Of a stretch of 64,000 nucleotides of DNA, positions 36,462-46,710 are shown in pieces. The translations under genes and the position numbers were made by a program. Positions within the stretch are counted from its first letter, which is position 1, and every line of letters begins with the position of its first letter. The DNA lies in assembly GCA_026874595.1 (NCBI GenBank), contig CM049313.1, positions 30,686,008 through 30,750,007 of the forward strand, in the 5' to 3' direction. Under the pieces are notes generated by a model. The model did no database searches. It had not been told where the DNA came from and saw only the letters and a program-made list of their open reading frames with translations. The stretch comes from Sipunculus nudus (lineage: Eukaryota; Annelida; Sipuncula; Golfingiida; Sipunculidae).

Positions 36462-38046
36462 CTAGACCTGGATAATAACAATTAGTCAATGGTGCTCTGC
36501 TTAAGGCATCAGCCACTGGAATGTCTTTTCCAGATTTGCCCACTATGCTAAAGTTGTAAGGCTGTAACTTTAACAGCATCTTCTGAAGTCTCATAGGTAC
36601 CTGACCTAGAGGTTTATTGATAATACTCACTAGTGGCAAATGATCTGTTTCTACCACAATATCAGTTCTCCCAAACAATAAATGATATAATTTTCTACAG
36701 GCAAAGACTATAGCAAGTAATTCTTTTTCAATCTGAGCATAAGCTCTCTCTGTCACTGTCAGTGTCTTGGAGACATAATAAACTGGTTGCCCCCCTTGCA
36801 GTAGTACTGCACCTAGCCCTCCTAAAGATGCATCACATGACACAACAATAGGCTCTTTCTTTGAATAATATCTCATTACTGGTGCTTGGGACAAGGCTAC
36901 TTTAAGCTCCTTAAAAGCTTCTCTTTGTGGATGATCAAAGAAGAATGGTTCCTCCTGACCCTGACCATCAGTTCTCTTTTTGAATACTTCTCTAAGAGGA
37001 CTAGTCATTTCTGAAAAGTTAGGTATATACTTTGACAAGTATGTTGCCATGCCCAGAAGTGTACGCACTTCCTCTTTACTGTTTGGTTCTGGCATATCAA
37101 TTATTGCTCTTATTTTCTCTGGTGAGACTGTTACACCATGATCTGTAAGCAAATGTCCAGTATAGTTAACTTCAGTTTGTGCAAACTTACACTTATTGAG
37201 TCTGAATGTCAAATCGTGCTTCCTAGCAATCTCTAGGGCCTTTCTCAGAACTTTACACTGTCCATCTATAGTATCAGTGTATAGCAGAATATCATCAAAG
37301 ATATTAGCAAAGTGATTCATACCTTGGAATATTTCCTCAATAGCCCTCTGATAAATTTCTGGGGCTGATTTGATTCCCATGGGTAGAAGCTTATACATAT
37401 ATCTACCCCATGGTGTGTCAAAGGCTGTAAGCAACTGACTTTCCTGGTCTAGTTGTAATTGAAAGTAGCCCATATTTGCATCCAAAACCATAAAGAACTT
37501 GCTACCTTCAATCTGTGTTAATACATCCTCTAATGTTCTAATGGGGTGGTATTCTCTAAGCAAAGCTCTATTCAAGTATTTGGGGTCTATACACACCCGA
37601 ACTGCTTTACCATCTTTCTTTGAGACAACATGCAGCTGACTACACCAAGGTGTTGGCACACCTTTACCCACCTTTGTTATAATATTATTCCTCTCTAGGT
37701 AATCTAGCTGAGCTTTAGTTGGTTCTTTAATAGCTGCTGGTAACGGCCTAGAACTAAGAGATATAGGACCATCTTTGTACTCTGGGTCAATACTCAAATG
37801 CCATTCACCTGGAATCCTTCCAACTCTATCCTGTGGAAACCTGTCTGGAAATTCCTTAATTACATTCAATATACATTCAGGTACATTGTTTAAGTTTTGT
37901 ATTTGTTTCAAAAATGCATCATTATTTTGATCAAATGAAGATGTAGCCTTACACATGGGTTTTGATTGTGTACCTGTATTCTGTGACAGCTTATTGACAT
38001 GTTCTGTATCTGTGTGCTTACCACTTGTCACTTTACATGTGCTCTG
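36331..38046 (-). CDS. Reverse transcriptase and RNase H of the gypsy pol
   Basis: Copies the element RNA into DNA. Residues are counted from the GTG at 38031. The RT domain spans about 85-255, with catalytic D184 and D246/D247 in an IFDD box; the first variable position is Phe where family members commonly have Ala or Val. The connection region follows. RNase H spans about 393-510 with D400, E437, D463 and D508 all present. The frame is open from 38046 and lies -1 to the protease frame, which stops at 38028. No convincing slippery heptamer is visible in the short overlap, so an old indel is as likely as programmed frameshifting. The last ~40 residues after the frameshift near 36450 are out-of-frame sequence. 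Confidence 0.92.
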   Translation of the reverse strand, partial: QSTCKVTSGKHTDTEHVNKLSQNTGTQSKPMCKATSSFDQNNDAFLKQIQNLNNVPECILNVIKEFPDRFPQDRVGRIPGEWHLSIDPEYKDGPISLSSRPLPAAIKEPTKAQLDYLERNNIITKVGKGVPTPWCSQLHVVSKKDGKAVRVCIDPKYLNRALLREYHPIRTLEDVLTQIEGSKFFMVLDANMGYFQLQLDQESQLLTAFDTPWGRYMYKLLPMGIKSAPEIYQRAIEEIFQGMNHFANIFDDILLYTDTIDGQCKVLRKALEIARKHDLTFRLNKCKFAQTEVNYTGHLLTDHGVTVSPEKIRAIIDMPEPNSKEEVRTLLGMATYLSKYIPNFSEMTSPLREVFKKRTDGQGQEEPFFFDHPQREAFKELKVALSQAPVMRYYSKKEPIVVSCDASLGGLGAVLLQGGQPVYYVSKTLTVTERAYAQIEKELLAIVFACRKLYHLLFGRTDIVVETDHLPLVSIINKPLGQVPMRLQKMLLKLQPYNFSIVGKSGKDIPVADALSRAPLTNCYYPGLVDDMHAGFPSMCHRNYINSSILWSKISRTEISHQTRQGLAEIK

Positions 38047-38948
38047 TTAACATCATCTTGTTGTACTTGTTTATGTGTGCTGTAAACTCTTTTAATCAAA
38101 CCTAGTCTCTCACTATCTTTAGCACCAAGCAAATTAGGCACTTTACCATCAACTACCTCACATTCAATCATAAACATTTCATCATGCCATATTACTTGAA
38201 AACTTGTTTTTCCAACGGGTTTAACTACACTATTACCAAAAGCAGTAATGGTAGCAGAAGATGGGATAAGTTTGAGACTGGCATGTAATGTCATATTATC
38301 AAAAGAGGTTTTAGAAAAAATATTACAGTGAGCTTGTGTGTCAATTTTCATACAGACTGCACCCTTACCCTGCTGGTATGGTGTATGCAAGATCACTGAC
38401 CACTGATCTCCTTGCAAGCTACAATCATCTGTATTGATGGAATAAATATGCAAAGCATTCATCATGTCACCAACATTATCATCATCATAAACAACATTAT
38501 CATCAACATTATCATCAATAGCACAATCATCATCATCAACATTATCATCATGAATGTTCACTGAATGAATCTGTCTCTGGCGACAACATCTCTTAAAGTG
38601 TCCTCTGCGCCTGCACAGATGACACTCCTTCCCATATGCAGGACACTGTCTTGGATGGTGCATGGTACCACATCTGTGACATGGGCCTTTTTCTCGGCTG
38701 CTACTGTCAGTTTGAGTCGGCTTCCTTCTGCGTTGTCCGAAGCTCTGTGGTGTCCGACCATGACCCAGGGTTGGGGATCTGAAAGTTCTCACTGAACCAC
38801 GTGCATGCCCTCGGCCACGATAGTACACCGGCTTCACTGTATTAACATAAGTAGATTGTTCTTTCATAAATAAATTAGAGCTTTCTGTTCTCAGCTCAAA
38901 GGTCTGGCATTTCTCTTTTATCTGGTCCAAGGATAAATCTTCATCCCA
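38028..38948 (-). CDS. Nucleocapsid zinc knuckles and aspartic protease
   Basis: Continues the gag frame after an in-frame stop. Residues are counted from the TTG codon at 38930, which is not a real start. A basic Arg/Gly-rich part covers about 36-72. Two zinc knuckles follow at about 84-96 (C-x2-C-x3-H-x4-C) and 103-116 (C-x2-C-x4-H-x4-C). An Asp/Asn/Val-rich stretch (about 128-155) is encoded by a GAT/AAT trinucleotide-like repeat. The protease begins about 178, with the active-site motif reading D197-T-Q-A instead of the usual D-T-G-A. A downstream NLLG (about residue 267) fits the conserved flap-side ILG-type motif. The frame ends at 38028 and pol continues in another frame. Confidence 0.85.
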   Translation of the reverse strand, partial: WDEDLSLDQIKEKCQTFELRTESSNLFMKEQSTYVNTVKPVYYRGRGHARGSVRTFRSPTLGHGRTPQSFGQRRRKPTQTDSSSREKGPCHRCGTMHHPRQCPAYGKECHLCRRRGHFKRCCRQRQIHSVNIHDDNVDDDDCAIDDNVDDNVVYDDDNVGDMMNALHIYSINTDDCSLQGDQWSVILHTPYQQGKGAVCMKIDTQAHCNIFSKTSFDNMTLHASLKLIPSSATITAFGNSVVKPVGKTSFQVIWHDEMFMIECEVVDGKVPNLLGAKDSERLGLIKRVYSTHKQVQQDDVNRAHVK

Positions 38949-39416
38949 TTATTTCTTTCTTAATTGTTCATCTCGCACTCCATTAGAAATCTGGACAGCT
39001 AACATATTATTCTCCTGATCACCAAAGTCGCACAGTTTAGCCAGACGTCTCAGTTCAGTAATAAAAGTTGCCACATTCTCGTTTTGCATTTGTATGCGTT
39101 TTTGAAACTTTGTAATGTATCCTTTGACCAACATTTTTGGCTCAAAGTAATCGTTAAACTTCTGCACTACGGTATCAAAATCATGTCTATGGGTGTCATC
39201 ATCAAATCGCAGCTCATTGTTATATACTTTGGTGTACTGTTTACCCATCTGATACAACAGAAGCGACACTTTCTGCTTACCAGCAATATTATCCTGCCCA
39301 CTGGCAACAAAGTACAGTTTCAGTTCATCTCGAAATTCACGCAAAGCGGCTGTGATAACACCCATTGATCCGGACCGAGGGCTGAATTTAGGAGGCAAAA
39401 TACCTTGGACCGCCAT
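38949..39416 (-). CDS. Gag capsid region, cut short by a stop codon
   Basis: Structural protein of the virus-like particle. I start it at the ATG at 39416 (MAVQGILPPKF), giving 155 residues. The frame extends upstream to 39440 only through a GTG. The C-terminal half (FDTVVQKFNDYFEPK onward, including ITELRRLAKLCDFGD) is typical of the Retrotrans_gag capsid family. A TAA at 38951-38949 ends it just before the nucleocapsid. The frame on the other side of the TAA is the same, so a single nonsense mutation separates capsid from zinc knuckles. The 5' leader from the LTR is about 150 bases. Confidence 0.85.
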   Translation of the reverse strand: MAVQGILPPKFSPRSGSMGVITAALREFRDELKLYFVASGQDNIAGKQKVSLLLYQMGKQYTKVYNNELRFDDDTHRHDFDTVVQKFNDYFEPKMLVKGYITKFQKRIQMQNENVATFITELRRLAKLCDFGDQENNMLAVQISNGVRDEQLRKK

Positions 39417-39552
39417 TTTGGATTTATCCGCGCTGCGCACTAAGGGACAAAATACTCACAGTTCGACGTGCACGGAACTCAATGTTAGCAGACAACCAGT
39501 GTCCATGAAATTCGCCGTGGCTAGAAGTGTCTACCAAGTCATTAAACATCAA

Positions 39553-39569
39553 AACCACTTCTGACACCA
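39553..39569 (-). other. Primer binding site, tRNA-Leu type
   Basis: In element orientation the 15 bases right after the 5' LTR are TGGTGTCAGAAGTGG. Animal tRNA-Leu genes of the CAG type end in CCACTTCTGACA, to which CCA is added; the complement is exactly this sequence. The match ends after 15 bases. Confidence 0.82.
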
Positions 39570-39716
39570 TGTATTGTTCTGTATACACACGACCACGCAC
39601 ACAAAGCCATCCTGAAGCCTTGTTACTGAGACCGGAACTATTTATTAATATGCCAACATAGCACTACATATAAAAGGTGTTGCGCAGTTCAATATAGTTC
39701 CATACAATACATTACA
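39570..39716 (-). repeat. 5' LTR (147 bp)
   Basis: Same length and ends as the 3' LTR. It carries the AATAAA complement at the equivalent place. Five of the six differences from the 3' LTR are CG versus TG or CA. Confidence 0.93.
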
Positions 39717-40316
39717 GAAGCTGAACTTAATCATATGGCCAAATAAGCATACTAAAATTATAATCTCAGAAACAACAGGAGCTATCATCACCAAATTTAA
39801 AGCAAATGTTGGTCACATGACTCATATTTGAAATTTAGGTATTGTTGATGTCATCTGCATCAACCTTTTTTGCACTGGTTCGTCTGTGTTCTCTACATTA
39901 ATCATTACTCCCAGGAATGGCAGGAGCAAGGATCTACAAAAAATCTTTCACATATATGTCAAATGTTGTTAGATTGAGGTTTTTGTGGCACCACCTATAC
40001 TTCATGGCTTGGATTTTACGGCTAAAATCCTAGTGACCTTTAAAAATCTCTGAAACCATATAACCAATATAACCATATTGTTTAATATTTCACAGAAATG
40101 TTTCCAGAAATGAACCCTCTCCAAGTTTATTTTAATGGTTCAGGTACGGTGATTTTTTGGCTGACTTATGGGAAGTTGAAATTAGTCATTTGGTCAAGTA
40201 AGCATACTAAGATTACAATTTCAGAAATGGCAGGAGCTAGAGTCGCCAAATTTTATGCAAATGTTGGTCACATGGCTCATACATGAAATTGAGGTTTTGG
40301 TGGCAATACCTGCACC

Positions 40317-40745
40317 AACCTACCATAAAATTCCAAACATCAGTTCATCCTTATTACAAGTCGCACCCTGAATTTTAGGTTTTGCCAGGGGAATAGCCAT
40401 TCCAGTTCTGTTTCTGGAAAAGTCCAAAATATAAGTCACACCCAGACTTTGGAGGCATCCCACCACTCAACAATGGTTTTGAGTATCATGGCTCCCTACA
40501 AAGCAAAGACTATGACAAAGCCACAGAAGTACAAATGTGCATGGTTAATTTAAACTAGACTAGACAACCATAGGTCAAGCCCTTGCCGGAAGTTGAACTA
40601 TAACAGAAAGACAGGAAGACAAGTGAAAACAGTAATTTGAATCAGCAATTTCCTGGGAGAGCAGAAAGAATAACACATCTATGTATTTATGTTGATATTG
40701 AAAAGTTGCAGACAAATGGACAGACAGACAGAAAATATTTCCTGA
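40317..40745 (+). other. Intronic sequence, no recognised feature
   Basis: Does not match families A to D. It ends with a short GACA repeat (about 40722-40733) before the A5 element. No gene is supported. Confidence 0.4.
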
Positions 40746-40997
40746 TTTTTAGCTCAGCTGACTATAAGTCATCTGAGATTTAGTTGTGGTTCTTTGTCCG
40801 TTGTCTATCCGTATGTTGTGCCGTCTGTCCATCCATTAGACCTACGAATCACAAATTCAGCATACAGTTAGATGTCCCCAAAATCAATTGGGTCAATACG
40901 ACTTCGTGCCTTCGGGATATTTAGGAAAAACCTAAAATTTTCATTAAAAACCTCTTATCACATTTCAGGGCTGCCTAATATCAAAACCACTTTTCTG
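40746..40997 (+). repeat. Family A 5' part (A5), interrupted by B4
   Basis: TTTTTAGCTCAGCTGAC, a hairpin and a decayed GTCC stretch, then the A body to 'aaaaccacttttctg', where B4 begins in a T-run. This is the same A position that B3 uses in A4 (near 28199). A body sequence reappears after about 45786, so A5 may continue there. Confidence 0.55.
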
Positions 40998-41338
40998 TTT
41001 TTTAGCAAACCTGTGAGCTAATGCAATAGTGTGGTGTCATCCAGCATCCAGCGTACATTAACCTATACTATCTTGAAAAGGACAGGTGCTAGCATCACAA
41101 AATTTTATGCAAAAAATTAGCCATCTGAAAAACTCTATCGGATTTAGCTTAATTTTTGGCTAACTGCATTTTCTTAGATTTTATAGAGAAAAAGCTAAAA
41201 AACCTTTACAAATCTTCTCTGAAACGGTCCAGCCAAATTGTCCAATATTTCACAGAAATAATCTCTTATACCATCTCTCACCAGTTTGTTCAAATGGTTC
41301 CAGTTTGGTGATTTTTGGCCGAGTTACAGGAATTTGAA

Positions 41339-41713
41339 GAAATTTTTTTTTTTTTTCTAAATATTTTTTTGTTGGAGGTAACCGCCTCCAGTTTTTTAAT
41401 GCTAGCTTAACTAATTATATGTACATCTGCAGATTTCCATTTCGGTTTCGGACTATGTGACAGGGCAGTATCACACGCTTCCTCTCATTTGATATCCTGG
41501 CGTTAACCAGGCCCGGTGACTACTGCACCTGCTGGCCCTGGGTTGGTAATCATACCACCGTGGACCCCCAAAAGGCGCACTCGTTTGTGAGTGAAACACG
41601 CTCACCCTTGGTGGGGGCCGACCGTGAAAAACCTCACGGCCTCGGCTGAGGTTCGAACTCACCATCTCCCGGCTTTGAGTCCTGCGCTCTACCCCTGAGC
41701 CACAGAAGCCTGT
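41339..41713 (-). mobile_element. tRNA-derived SINE with 11-bp target duplication
   Basis: On the minus strand the head GGCTTCTGTGGCTCAGGGGT contains a Pol III A-box (complement of 41686-41702), and AGTTCGAACCT is the B-box (complement of about 41649-41660). A body of roughly 250 bases and an A-rich tail (the T-run at 41342-41355) follow. The direct repeats AGGAATTTGAA at 41328-41338 and 41714-41724 flank it. The B sequence on both sides rejoins as in uninterrupted B copies. I cannot name the SINE family. Confidence 0.85.
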
Positions 41714-42413
41714 AGGAATTTGAACTTAGTCATCTGTCAAAAAAAAGCATACTAAAATTTCAATCTCAGAAAGGGCTGGAGCTATCATCACCAAATTTTA
41801 TGCCAATGTTGGTCACATGAGTCCTATCTGAAATTGAGGTATTGATGGCGCCACCTGCATCAGCCTTTTTTGTACGGGGGTCATCAGTGCGTGTATCATA
41901 CTGAGGGATACAAAGAACCTCTTCTCTGAAACCATATGGCCAAATTGTTTAATATCGAACAGAAATGATCCTAGGGTAGTGCTTTCTGAAGTTTGTTCAA
42001 ATGGTCTCTGTTGAGTGACTTTTGGCTGAGTTATGAGAAACTGAATTTAGTCATATGCCATTACAGCCCATTTTAGCTTAGTGGCTACAAAGGTCTCCTT
42101 CTTAAAAACAACTGGCCCAAATTCTTAAATCTCACACATTTATTATACTCAGATGTTAATTCAAGTTTGATCAAAGGGTTTTGGTTCAGTGCTTTTTGAC
42201 TGAGTAACGGGAAGCTGAACCTAGCAAATATGAGTGATAAACCTGCAAAATGTTTTTCAACTGACGCCACTGAAGCCAATTTGTTTAATATTTTACAAGA
42301 TTAATCCTCACAATAATTCTTATAATAATTGTTTTGAGTATTATGTGTTTTTGACCGGGTTCCGCCGCTGCAGTATTTGTTTCCGGAGAACTCCTCTGAG
42401 ACTACTGGACTGA

Positions 42414-45053
42414 TTTTTAGCTCAGCTGACTATAAGTCATCTGAGCTATAGTCGTGGTCCATTGTCCGTCGTCCGTCCGTCTGTCCGTCCGTCCGTCCGT
42501 CCATCCGTCCGTCCGTAGATGTGGCACGTTTTGAAACCGTAAGACCTAGGAATCCAAAATTCAGCATAATGTTAGATGTCCCCAAGATCTCCTACCAAGC
42601 CGAAAACTGGGTCTTTTCAACTTCCTTCCTTTGAGAAATTAAGGAAAAACCTCAATTTTTTATTAAAAACCTATTTTCACACTTCAGGACTGCCTAATAT
42701 CAAAACAACTCATCTGTTTTTCCTCATATTTACCATAAATATTCCTCTATATAGTTCCTATGTACATTCAAGAAAATTTGTCTGTATTATATAATTTAAA
42801 AAAGTTATGGACCCAAACATAATGCATTTTTTAAAAAATCAGGAAAGATATTTGATCACTTAACACAAAACATGTTAAAGCTATGGACCTTTTTTCCAGT
42901 AATATATCTTTAATTAATCAAAATTAAATTTTATACCCAAAATAAGATGAAAATCTTTTAAATTTTTTAAAATATTAATAAAAATAAAAAATTGGTACCT
43001 TAAATTTTGCCCAACTTTGACCATGGCACGTTTTTTTCATGTAAGTACTGTGGATTTAATTTTCACAGCATGTTTTTGTTAGCTTTTCAACTGTTAACAG
43101 CAAAAATTTGAAACCAGTTGATCAAAAACTGTAGATTTTATTCAAGTTTTCAAGCACCATGTAACATATTGTTTACATCAAGCTAGTGTTATGCAGTTTG
43201 CAAGAGCTCAGCTCCCCAGCTTCAGCTCTTAGTTCCTTAAATTCGGCATACAGTTAGATGTCTCCAAAATCCCCTACCATGCCAAGAATTTAGTCACTAG
43301 GACTTAATACCTTCATGATATTAATGAAAAACTTCATTTTTCCATTAAAAACCCATTGTTACACTTCACGACTGCCTAATATCAAAACTACTGATCTGAC
43401 TTTAATCATAAATAATGTACATATTTTTCATTCTCTATGCACATGCCAGAATGATGTCAGTATTGGGTAATTGTTTTCAGTTATGGGCCCAAACATAATG
43501 CACTTTGTAAAAAATCAAGAAATATATTTACTCCCTTAACAAGGGGATTGCTGAAGCTAGAGATTTTTTGTCAGGGATGTTACATTATTTAATCAAGATT
43601 CAATTGAATACCCAAAATTAGTTATGAATTTTTCAAATTTTATAAGTTATTAGTATAAATGTAAAATTAGTAACTTAAATTTTACCCAACTTTGACCATG
43701 GCATGTTTTTTCCTGTGAGCACTGTTGATATAATTTTCATATCATGCACACATAAGGATTTCAGCTTTTAAGTTTAGAAAGCTGAAAGAAATTGGCCAAA
43801 AATTGTAGCTTTTATTAATGTTTTTTTGAGACCCTGTAAGACTTTGGCTCTCTTCAGCCCCTCTTGAGTCACCTGTATGTTGACCTTGTTGAACTTTCAG
43901 CAAATTATGCATGCTTGAGGCGAGGCATACAGGGGAATCCAGGCAGCTTATGGCCAGCCACAGTTGATCCAGGTGTTCAACCCAACTCATCTAGTAGTTT
44001 TAACCAACTACATAACAATAAACAATAAATTAATAAATTTTTATTGGTTTTTAATAAAAAATTAAAGAAAAATAGAAAAGGAATTTGTTATTTTATAATA
44101 ACAGGAAATTAACTTGCAGTTACTGATGATATAAGAATCTTGTATTGATGGATAGAATGTCATGTATTCCAAATAACACCATGCAGTCACCTATGGTATT
44201 TTTCAGTTCAATTTTAATGATAAAGAAGTAAATCATATCATTCATTACTAATCATTAGGGATCATATGAAGGAAATTAATGATAGACAAAGATGCAGTTG
44301 ATAATATTAATCTAGATTCCTACTGTGTCTAGTGTGTACATTGATGTGAAATTACCGGTAGTCCAAAATGAATTTATTACAGTTATTTTTTAATATAAAT
44401 AAAAGCCATAAAACCAGGTACTTATGATCATTATTTAAATGTGTGAATTTTGTATATTCTGGATTCTCAACATCATTGTTTGGTGAAAACTGAATAAACA
44501 CCAGACATGGTGCAAATGCTTTGCAAATGTATTTAAATACGAATATGATTATGTACTCCATTATAAAATTTCTTGCATAAAGAATAGGAATTCAGGTAAA
44601 AATGAAAGTATATGAATACCAGTGCAAATACTTTCAAAATGTATTCATGAATGCATTCATGAATATATTCTTTAATATTATTTTAATAATCATTTCAGTT
44701 ATATATCATTTTAAAAAATCATATGATTCTCTTATTATTTTTAATAAAAATTATATTTGGGACAATATTTGTAATTTTTTTTAATTAATAGTTAAACCCT
44801 TATATTATATATTCTTCTTATAAGTTATATGGCCAAGTCAAAATCTGTGTGACAATAGTACTCCATTTGTTAATAAAATAAATGAAATCAATCCTCTTCC
44901 CTGTCTCCAAAGGTACTATCAAAATCATACATAAGCTAAACAACAACAACTCATAATACAGCTTATATTTATTACCACACAAAACCAGCATGTCTAAATC
45001 ATATTTTTTTATCATATATAACAGCTGAGCGTCGTGACCCATAGGTCCCTTGT
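42414..45053 (+). mobile_element. Family A element (A6) nested in B4
   Basis: TTTTTAGCTCAGCTGACTAT with its hairpin and a long GTCC run (about 42470-42517). The A body appears about twice in series (second part from about 43250). The 3' end is CAGCTGAGC, then GACCCATAGGTCC and CTTGTT (about 45022-45053). B4 sequence lies on both sides, with the break in a T-run after 'ctactggactga'. Non-coding. Confidence 0.6.
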
Positions 45054-45785
45054 TCTGAAACTTACACCAAATATGGGGTCGCATGTGAACTGGTGCCTAA
45101 TTATTCGGCCTTGACCTCTGACCTTTCCTGTCTCCAGTGCGTCCATCTGTGCATCTGTTTTGACACATTAACCCACATATCTTTGAACTCGTTTGACCAA
45201 TCAGGAAAAAAATTTTTACACAAATGTAGCCCTTGGATAGCTTTATAACATACACAAAAATGGTGGCGCCGTCTGCAGCCATTTTTGCACAGCGTCCATC
45301 TGTTTGTTTGACTTGGGTTAAAATCACTCATATCTCGGCAGTGGTTTGACCTATTCACCTGAAATTTGGCATGCATATACATTCTGGATAGCTTTCTTGA
45401 TTTTATGACAGGTGGCACCACCTACATTTACATTCATGCTGCAGATATCCATTCATATATCTCCCGACTGGTTTGACGTACCTACCTGAAGTTTTGCATG
45501 TGTTTTGATCTCACATAGTTCTTTCTCATACAAGAAACTGATGGCGCCATGTGCAACCGTTTTTGCACAGCGTCAATCTGTTTGTCTGCTGTGGGATAAA
45601 ATCACTCCTATCTTGGCAGTGGTTTGACTTTTCCACCTGAAATTTTGCGTGTGTATACATCTTGGATAGTTTCTCATTCAAATAATAGGTGGCGCCACCT
45701 AAAATCATGTTTACGTGGCAGACGTCCATGTTAATGTGTAACACACCTAACTCTATTTCCCCTTGCCACTCAATCCATGCCTCAC

Positions 45786-46710
45786 TTAAATTAATCAAAA
45801 TAAAATTGTATACCCAAAATTAGATCAAAATCTTTTAAATTTTGTAAAATATTAGCAAAAATAAAAAAATTGGTACCTTAAATTTTGCCCAACTTTGGCC
45901 AAGGCACGTTTTTTTCCTGTAAGTACTGTAGATTTAATTTTCACAGCATGTATACATAAGGATTTAATCTGTTTAAATCTGAAATTTGAAAATAAAAGCA
46001 GCAAAATTAGGCTAGTTATTGAATTTTTTAAGAGGCTCTTGTTGTATTCCCTTACATTGTCAAGCAGTCCACTTTGGTCACTGTAGGTCATTCAGTGCAG
46101 CTCTCTATGCTCCTCAGGCTGTTGGCATAATGTTAGATGTCCCCAAGATCTCCTACCAAGCTGAAAACTGGGTCTTTGCGACTTTGTTCCTTTGAGAAAT
46201 TTAAGAAACACCTCAATTTTTATTAAAAACCAATTTTCACACTTAAGGACTGCCTTATATCAAAACTACTCATCTTTTTTTTTACCTCATATTTACCATA
46301 AATATTCCTCTATATAGTTCCTATGTACATGACAGAATAAGGTCTGTATTGTATAATTTAAAAAAACTATGGGCTCAAACATAATGCATTTTGAGAAAAA
46401 TCAGGAAAGATATTTGATCGCTTAACACAAAACATGTTAAAGCTAAGGACTTTTTTCCAGTAATATAACTTTAATTAATCAAAATGAAATTGTATACCCA
46501 AAATTTGGTATGAATTTTGTAAATGTTTTAAGTTATTTGCATAAAAATAAAATTAGTTCCATAAATTTTGCCCAATTTTGACCATGGCACATTTTTATCC
46601 TGTGAGTACTATTGATTTAATTTCCACAGCATGTAATGTAAACATAAGTATTTAATTTGTTAAAATCTGAAATTTAAAATTAAAAACTTGAAAATTAGGC
46701 TAGTTATCAA
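45786..46710 (+). repeat. Family A body sequence
   Basis: Two partial copies of the A body follow each other ('accttaaattttgccc', 'ccccaagatctcctacc', 'cttcaggactgcc' landmarks). There is no terminus here. It is the target of the A7 insertion at 46711. Confidence 0.5.

Larger units (their letters stand above)
34508..39721 (-). mobile_element. Ty3/gypsy LTR retrotransposon, Mag/C-clade or Steamer-like, with broken frames
   Basis: The element is 34513-39716 (5,204 bp), flanked by the 5-bp target duplication GAAGC (34508-34512 and 39717-39721). It reads on the minus strand: 5' LTR, tRNA-Leu-type primer site, gag, zinc knuckles, protease, reverse transcriptase, RNase H, integrase, polypurine tract, 3' LTR. 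The domain order RT-RNase H-integrase is that of Ty3/gypsy. There is no chromodomain and no envelope gene. The coding region is interrupted by one stop and two frame changes, so this copy is probably inactive by itself, although every major catalytic residue outside the protease survives. Assignment to the Mag/C-clade is an inference from the double zinc knuckle, short LTR and tRNA-Leu primer. Confidence 0.9.
33865..40316 (+). repeat. Decayed family B copy, host of the LTR retrotransposon
   Basis: The left part (33865-34512) and right part (39717-40316) follow the B module order ('cagtgagctgatgctatgg', 'agggaaaaagctaaa', 'aacaggaagctgaactta', 'ggtcacatgactcatatttga'). It is more diverged than the other B copies, so it is older. 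The two parts join at the GAAGC target duplication of the LTR element. Confidence 0.55.
40998..45785 (+). repeat. Family B element (B4) carrying a SINE and an A copy
   Basis: The 5' head is AGCAAACCTGTGAGC with an initial T-run. The B body runs to 42413, is interrupted by a SINE (41339-41713) and by A6 (42414-45053), and resumes at 45054. It carries the perfect palindrome AGGTGGCGCCACCT at 45687-45700. The normal B 3' terminus is missing; at about 45786 the sequence changes to A body. Confidence 0.55.

Noticed and set aside
38028-38046. Programmed -1 frameshift between protease and reverse transcriptase
   Set aside because: The overlap is only about 19 bases and has no clear slippery heptamer or obvious downstream structure. 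I keep it only as an alternative to a simple indel.
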